Assembly (NCBI RefSeq): GCF_002072105.2
Contig: NZ_MTBC01000009.1
Location: 1-64,000 of the forward strand
DNA length: 64,000 bases
Reading direction: 5' to 3'
DNA from: Croceivirga radicis
GTDB lineage: Bacteria > Bacteroidota > Bacteroidia > Flavobacteriales > Flavobacteriaceae
Shown piece after piece: positions 60,535 to 64,000 of this stretch. Within the stretch, counting starts at the first letter, position 1. The number at the start of each line of letters is the position of its first letter. The notes beneath the pieces are model-generated. The model saw only the letters and a program-made list of their open reading frames with translations. It ran no database searches and was not told the origin of the DNA. Made by a program: the position numbers and the translations under genes.

Positions 60535-61602
60535 TTACTTTACTTCGTGTCTCCAGCCAAATTTGTCTTCGGCACGGTTGTATTGAATGTCTGTAATTCG
60601 TTTTTTAAGCCTAGCAGAAAACGGGGCTTCTAGTTCTGGCAAATCATAATCCTTGCCATCAAACCCAAAACCTGCCAAGGGCGAAATCACTGCAGCCGTA
60701 CCTGCTCCAAAAATTTCTTTTAAAGAACCGTTGTTGGCGGCATCTACCAATTCAGAAACTTTTATTTTTCTTACTTCGGTTTGTATGCCTTCGTCTTCCG
60801 CAATTTTAAGAATACTTTTTCTGGTTATACCATCTAAAATTCTATCGTTGGTGGGTGCGGTCATAAGCGTATCGTTAATTCTCACAAAGACATTCATGGC
60901 ACCTGCTTCTTCTATATATTCGTGCGTGTTATCGTCTGTCCAAATAATCTGTTGGTAGCCTTTTTCTGCGGCTAACTTAGTAGGATAAAATTGTCCTGCA
61001 TAGTTGCCTCCTGCCTTGGCATAACCAACACCTCCATTGGCAGCTCTAGAATAGGTTTGTTCTATCAAAACTTTGACTTTACCAGAAAAATAAGCGCCAG
61101 ATGGGGCGCAGGCTATTATTAGTTTGTAAGCATCTGCCGGAGATGCATGGAAACCCACACCCGTTGCAAACATAAAAGGCCTTATATATAAGCTGCTACC
61201 TGCAGTGGTTGGTATCCAATCTTTCTCTAGTTTTAATAAGGTCTCTAAGCCTTCCATAAAATGGCTTTCCGGTATGCTTGGCATGGCCAAACGTTCGGCA
61301 CTTTTATTTAAACGCGCATGGTTATCTGTGGGTCTAAATAAGAATATCTTGCCAGCTTCATCTTTATAGGCCTTCATGCCTTCAAAAATAGATTGCCCAT
61401 AATGAAAAATCTTAGAAGCTGGATCTAGGGAAAGGTTGCCATAGGGAATAATTTTTGGGGTTTCCCATGCTCCGTTCTTGTAATCACAGACTAGCATATG
61501 ATCCGTATACACACTTCCAAAGGAAAGATTATTAAAATCTACATCCTGAATTTTTGTTGTTTTGGACTTCTCAATTGAAATATTGTTTTCCATTACATTC
61601 AT
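60535..61602 (-). CDS. ilvE: Branched-chain amino-acid aminotransferase
   Basis: The 355 residues are of the long eukaryote-like/type-II BCAT length. Motifs: FHYGQSIFEGMKAY, AKAGGNYAGQFYPTKLA (Schiff-base lysine region), EEAGAMNVFV and FGAGTAAVISPL. It transfers the amino group between Val/Leu/Ile and 2-oxoglutarate. The start is ATG 61602, although a second ATG at 61593 is possible. It stands alone on its strand. Confidence 0.95.
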   Translation of the reverse strand: MNVMENNISIEKSKTTKIQDVDFNNLSFGSVYTDHMLVCDYKNGAWETPKIIPYGNLSLDPASKIFHYGQSIFEGMKAYKDEAGKIFLFRPTDNHARLNKSAERLAMPSIPESHFMEGLETLLKLEKDWIPTTAGSSLYIRPFMFATGVGFHASPADAYKLIIACAPSGAYFSGKVKVLIEQTYSRAANGGVGYAKAGGNYAGQFYPTKLAAEKGYQQIIWTDDNTHEYIEEAGAMNVFVRINDTLMTAPTNDRILDGITRKSILKIAEDEGIQTEVRKIKVSELVDAANNGSLKEIFGAGTAAVISPLAGFGFDGKDYDLPELEAPFSARLKKRITDIQYNRAEDKFGWRHEVK

Positions 61603-61615
61603 ATCTATAACTTTG
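61583..61615 (+). promoter_or_regulatory. Bacteroidota-type promoter before the DUF4920 gene
   Basis: TTG at 61583-61585, 22 bp spacer, and TAACTTTG at 61608-61615 match the TTG-N17-23-TAnnTTTG pattern. It overlaps the start of the divergent ilvE gene and would give a leader of about 85 nt for the DUF4920 gene. Confidence 0.5.
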
Positions 61616-61708
61616 CAGTGTTAAAATTAGCTATTTATGGTTAGTTTTAGTCCATAGTAAATATTATTTACGATTCCTTTTTCGTTATATCTATAAAATT
61701 GAATAATT

Positions 61709-62182
61709 ATGAGAGTTTTTAACAGTATTAGCACACTTATTGTAATGTTTTTTGTGGTTGCAGGTTTTTCACAAAGAATAGACGGTGAGGCTAGATTTGG
61801 ATCTTCCTTTAAAGTAGAAGAAAATCTTGAACAAAAGAATAATGTATACGCTAACTTAGTTACCGGCAATTCCACCCAAACCCAGCTTAAGGGTGCCATA
61901 AAGGAGGTTTGCCAGGCAAAAGGTTGCTGGATGCGTGTAGATTTAAGCAATGGAGAAGAAGTATTTGTTCGGTTCAAAGACTATGGCTTTTTTGTGCCTA
62001 CAGATGTTGCGGGTAACGAGGTGGTTATGAATGGTAAGGCATTTATTGAAGAAATGTCTGTAGAAGACCAAAAGCATTATGCAAAAGACAAAGGTTTGAT
62101 GACGACAGAAATAGCTAAAATAACAGCCCCTAAGAAAACATTGCGTTTTGAGGCGGATGGTGTTTTAATTACAGAAAAATAG
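61709..62182 (+). CDS. DUF4920 exported protein
   Basis: The 157 residues have a signal peptide (LIVMFFVVAGFSQ). The DUF4920 core follows: GEARFGSSFKVEE, KGAIKEVCQAKGCWMRVDL, VFVRFKDYGFFVPTDVAG and KHYAKDKG. The conserved C-x4-C pair (VCQAKGCWM) may bind metal or form a disulfide. The function is unknown. It lies 1 bp before mnmD. Confidence 0.87.
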   Translation: MRVFNSISTLIVMFFVVAGFSQRIDGEARFGSSFKVEENLEQKNNVYANLVTGNSTQTQLKGAIKEVCQAKGCWMRVDLSNGEEVFVRFKDYGFFVPTDVAGNEVVMNGKAFIEEMSVEDQKHYAKDKGLMTTEIAKITAPKKTLRFEADGVLITEK

Positions 62183-62183
62183 G

Positions 62184-62849
62184 TTGAAAAGAAAAGTTGT
62201 TACAACCGCAGATGGGTCTGCAACCATACATTTGGAAGAATGGAATGAACAATACCATTCTAAGCACGGTGCAATACAGGAGGCGGAGCATGTTTTTTTA
62301 AAACATGGATTGCATCAATTCGAAAAAAATGCCAAAATAGCTATCCTAGAGATTGGTTTTGGAACTGGCCTAAATGCATTGCTAACCATTAGGGAAACCC
62401 TGCGTTTGGGTTATACTATACGTTACACCGGTATTGAGGCTTTTCCGGTAGCACAGGAAGAAATAACGCAGCTTAATTATGTGCAGCTGCTACATAAACC
62501 AGAATTGGAAGCAGTTTTTAAGCAGATGCATTCAATTGACTGGGGAGTGCCAGAAAACTTAATTGCGCAATTTAGCTTAGAAAAAGTACAAATTAATTTT
62601 CAGGAGATTACCTATCAAGATAAATTTGATTTGGTATACTTTGATGCTTTTGGTGCAAGGGTGCAACCCGAATTGTGGACAGAAGAAATATTTCAAAAAA
62701 TGTTCTATGCACTCAAGTCTAAGGGAATTTTAGTTACTTATGCCGCAAAAGGTAGCGTTAGGCGTGCTATGCAAGCTGTTGGTTTTAAGGTAGAACGTTT
62801 GCCAGGTCCGCCGGGTAAACGCGAAATGCTTAGGGCTGTTAAACCATAG
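62184..62849 (+). CDS. mnmD: tRNA mnm5s2U34 methyltransferase
   Basis: The 221 residues start at TTG 62184 (MKRKVVTTADGSATIHLEEW). The DUF752/MnmC-N methyltransferase features are ILEIGFGTGLNALLT (SAM loop), YTGIEAFPVAQEEI, FDLVYFDAFGARVQPELWTE and the C-terminal PGPPGKREMLRA. It methylates nm5s2U at tRNA position 34 without the MnmC oxidase domain, as is usual in Bacteroidota. Confidence 0.93.
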   Translation: MKRKVVTTADGSATIHLEEWNEQYHSKHGAIQEAEHVFLKHGLHQFEKNAKIAILEIGFGTGLNALLTIRETLRLGYTIRYTGIEAFPVAQEEITQLNYVQLLHKPELEAVFKQMHSIDWGVPENLIAQFSLEKVQINFQEITYQDKFDLVYFDAFGARVQPELWTEEIFQKMFYALKSKGILVTYAAKGSVRRAMQAVGFKVERLPGPPGKREMLRAVKP

Positions 62850-62982
62850 AATTTTAAATGTTGCGTTAAATTTTTTCGTTTAATTTTTCCCAATTATAGT
62901 TAAAAGTTGAACAGCTATGTTAAATAGGTTTTAACTTCCTGTGAACAGGATAATTAAGCTGTAATTTAGTAGAAAAATTTAC

Positions 62983-63942
62983 ATGAAAGTTTTAATTACG
63001 GGAGCAACAGGATTGGTGGGGAAAGCAATTGTTGGTTTGCTGCAAGAGAAAGAAATTCCTGTACATTATCTAACTACCAGCAAACAGAAAATTAGCTCCA
63101 AGGAAGGGTACACTGGCTTTTTTTGGAATCCTAAGAAGAATATAATAGATAATAATGCTTTTGAAGGTGTTACACACATCATTAATCTTGCCGGTACTAC
63201 AATTTCTAAAAGGTGGACGCCCAGTAACAAAAAGAAAATCTTAACTAGTAGAATTAATAGCTTAAAAACCCTTAGGGAAGGTCTGGTGGCCTATGGCGCA
63301 GAAAAAATCAAAGGGTTTGTCTCTGCCTCGGCAATTGGTATCTATCCTAGTTCCCTAACTTCATTGTATGTTGAAAACGAAAAGGAGGTAGATGATAGCT
63401 TTTTGGGCGATGTGGTGGTTGCTTGGGAACAAGAGATAGCCAGTTTTGGACATTTTAATTTTAATGTTGCCGCTATTCGTATTGGGTTGGTATTGGCAGA
63501 AAATGGCGGTGCACTTCCGCAAATGGCCAAGCCAGTTAAAAATTATGTGGGCGCGCCAATAGGAACAGGTGAGCAGTGGCAATCTTGGATACATTTAGAA
63601 GATTTGGCTAGAATTTTTGTATTCGCGCTAAATAATGAACTTAATGGTACTTATAACGGTGTAGCGCCAAATCCGGTCACCAATTCAAAGTTAACCAAAC
63701 AACTGGCCAAAACTTTACAGAAGCCATTGTGGTTACCCAATGTGCCAAAGTTTATTTTAAAACTGATTTTAGGTGAAATGGCCTATTTGTTATTTGCTAG
63801 CCAGCGGGTAAGCAGTAAAAAAATCGAAGATGCCGGTTTTAATTTTTACTACACAAATATTTGTAGTGCACTAGATAAAATCTACAAACCTGAGACCAAT
63901 AAAATAGAGTCTTTAGGGGCATATGAGAATACTTACTCCTAA
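62983..63942 (+). CDS. TIGR01777-family epimerase/oxidoreductase
   Basis: This 319-residue extended-SDR protein has the Rossmann motif ITGATGLVGKAI (5-16), HIINLAGTTISKRW, GFVSASAIGIYPS, and a C-terminal DUF1731-like part (PNPVTNSKLTKQLAKTL...LFASQRVSSKKIEDAGF). It matches the YfcH/SDR39U1 group, whose substrate is unknown; the usual YxxxK is absent, as in that group. A terminator follows. Confidence 0.92.
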   Translation: MKVLITGATGLVGKAIVGLLQEKEIPVHYLTTSKQKISSKEGYTGFFWNPKKNIIDNNAFEGVTHIINLAGTTISKRWTPSNKKKILTSRINSLKTLREGLVAYGAEKIKGFVSASAIGIYPSSLTSLYVENEKEVDDSFLGDVVVAWEQEIASFGHFNFNVAAIRIGLVLAENGGALPQMAKPVKNYVGAPIGTGEQWQSWIHLEDLARIFVFALNNELNGTYNGVAPNPVTNSKLTKQLAKTLQKPLWLPNVPKFILKLILGEMAYLLFASQRVSSKKIEDAGFNFYYTNICSALDKIYKPETNKIESLGAYENTYS

Positions 63943-63966
63943 ATAAGAGGCATTAAACAAGTGAAT

Positions 63967-63992
63967 AAAATCCGCTTTGGCGGATTTTTTTA
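63967..63992 (+). terminator. Terminator after the epimerase gene
   Basis: AAAATCCGC-tttg-GCGGATTTTTTT, a 9-bp stem followed by T residues, 24 bp after the stop codon. Confidence 0.9.
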
Positions 63993-64000
63993 TGGCTTGC

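Noticed and set aside
61627-61977. 116-residue minus-strand ORF
   Set aside because: Antisense to the DUF4920 gene and its leader, with no family features.
1-64000. CRISPR array, prophage or complete insertion sequence
   Set aside because: No regularly spaced direct repeats, phage structural genes, integrase or intact transposase could be found in any frame.

Overview
The window looks like chromosomal DNA of a marine-type member of the Flavobacteriaceae (Bacteroidota). The evidence is the AT-rich composition, TAnnTTTG-type -7 promoter boxes, TonB/SusC/SusD outer-membrane proteins, an M56/BlaI pair, two Bacteroidota-type glutamine synthetases, MnmD, and many small flavobacterial proteins such as a Lacal_2735-family member. 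There is no prophage, CRISPR array, rRNA operon or intact insertion sequence. One tRNA-Arg(ACG) is present.

Layout. (1) 1-4.1 kb is an accessory region: short cassettes (PH-like membrane protein; SDR + AraC pair; lipoprotein) are separated by related hairpin-bearing sites with GTTAGC/GCTAAC cores, and the region ends in a decayed IS110-family transposase. (2) 4.2-6.75 kb holds a large leucine-rich-repeat + DUF1963-like protein. (3) 18.45-6.75 kb (minus strand) is a continuous co-directional run behind a perfect TTGCAATT-N-AATTGCAA dyad shared with a divergent Fur/Zur-type repressor gene. It encodes a MerC-like protein, FolE, an ABC ATPase/permease with a His-rich loop, a DUF3299 protein, alkaline phosphatase, a small His/Cys membrane protein, a TonB receptor, two His-rich DUF4625 lipoproteins, a two-gene 5'-nucleotidase and a thioredoxin-reductase-like flavoprotein. 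I read this as a zinc (or related metal) uptake and scavenging regulon. (4) 18.9-24.6 kb has an AstE-like Zn amidohydrolase, small proteins, DoxX and DUF4199 membrane proteins, tRNA-Arg, apt and an SPFH protein. (5) 25-28.4 kb has an M56 peptidase/BlaI system with three operators spaced exactly 20 bp, and a CaCA antiporter. (6) 28.5-31.9 kb has divergent GSII-like and GSIII glutamine synthetases. (7) 32-39.9 kb has a PLP dehydratase, purM, a Rieske/thioredoxin/ApbE/DUF4266/DUF3570 operon, and prfA-pyrF. (8) 40-48.2 kb has a SusC/SusD/lipoprotein locus with a membrane AraC regulator and an alpha/beta hydrolase. (9) 48.4-53.9 kb has purU, an IcmF-type fused mutase and an Lrp regulator. (10) 56-59 kb has porin, amt and glnB (minus strand). 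(11) 59.2-64 kb has crcB, small proteins, a MazG-like protein, ilvE, a DUF4920 protein, mnmD and a TIGR01777 epimerase.

The most interesting observations are regulatory. A dyad TACCCC-N11-GGGG occurs only upstream of glnB-amt and between the two glutamine synthetase genes, and for glnB and the GSII gene it lies 66-69 bp upstream of a TAnnTTTG box. This makes it a candidate nitrogen-control element. The putative Zur regulon with DUF4625 and split-nucleotidase genes, and the cassette-like first 3.7 kb, are the other leading candidates for undescribed biology. Several genes too short for routine calling were found by translating gaps (20039-20203, 22899-23039, 24635-24697, 59600-59779).
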